Shown here: positions 33,419-33,426 of the stretch, piece after piece | How positions within the stretch are numbered: position 1 is the stretch's first letter | Layout of the letters: each line of letters begins with the position of its first letter | Source of the DNA: Bacteroidales bacterium | Lineage (GTDB): Bacteria > Bacteroidota > Bacteroidia > Bacteroidales > VadinHA17 | NCBI GenBank assembly: GCA_025358455.1 | Contig: JANYJP010000053.1 | Coordinates: 1-33,426 of the forward strand | Length of the DNA stretch: 33,426 nt | Direction of reading: 5' to 3' | The notes under the pieces: generated by a model | Told to the model about the DNA's origin: nothing | What the model saw: the letters and a program-made list of their open reading frames with translations, nothing else | Databases searched by the model: none | Program-made: the position numbers and the translations under genes

Positions 33419-33426
33419 AATTATTT

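Overview
The window looks like chromosomal DNA from a member of the Bacteroidota, probably a Bacteroidales-like or environmental lineage. Support comes from AT-rich DNA with TAnnTTTG-type -7 promoter boxes, a CBS protein next to nadK, the order outer-membrane barrel / uppS / bamA / two Skp-like genes / murI, a PorP/SprF protein with a PKD/gliding-type partner, fused KorA, and futalosine-pathway menaquinone genes. No plasmid, phage, IS, CRISPR, rRNA or tRNA gene was recognised. Most genes are housekeeping genes in short operons.

Layout. 1-448 has no clear gene and carries two arrays of 7-bp repeats plus a CACGGATT triplet. 449-1974 (minus) is pdxJ followed by an alpha/beta hydrolase. 2071-10353 (plus) is an envelope block: CBS/ACT-like protein, nadK, two outer-membrane barrels, uppS, bamA, two Skp/OmpH chaperones, a terminator and murI. 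A 272-bp gap with a long inverted repeat precedes korA-korB (10626-13494), which ends at a strong hairpin terminator. Next come two very large paralogous genes (13628-17074 and 17181-20156) with receiver-like domains followed by a PEP-synthase-type ATP-grasp domain, then an OsmC gene.

20705-22714 (minus) is a pterin gene pair (PTPS-II-like synthase, folE) followed by fabD. 22810-24334 is mqnB-mqnD, followed by Fe/Mn superoxide dismutase, a nitroreductase and a small secreted carboxypeptidase-regulatory-like protein. Proline dehydrogenase is on minus. 27532-30654 is an ECF sigma factor, a single-pass PKD protein with an anti-sigma-like N-terminus, and PorP/SprF. A third OmpH-like protein and a GT2 glycosyltransferase follow; the latter overlaps an FtsB/DivIC-like gene tail to tail. 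The right edge (minus) has thiS and an internally deleted thiF.

How genes work together: UppS supplies the undecaprenyl carrier, MurI supplies D-glutamate, and BamA with the Skp proteins handles barrel insertion, so 4.4-10.4 kb is an envelope-building block. KorAB and futalosine menaquinone synthesis suggest ferredoxin-linked, low-potential metabolism; superoxide dismutase suggests exposure to some oxygen. The sigma/PKD/PorP trio is probably an envelope or type IX secretion related regulatory module.

The best candidate for an undescribed system is the tandem pair at 13628-20156. Each protein has a degenerate receiver (Met where the phospho-Asp should be), a second receiver that keeps its Asp but has a large insertion, a conserved helical module, a PPDK_N ATP-grasp domain, and a shared C-terminal GPGRWG domain. 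Neither has the phosphohistidine and PEP-barrel domains needed for a normal dikinase. The second most interesting observation is the short thiF remnant, which keeps its own promoter-like box and both ends of the protein.
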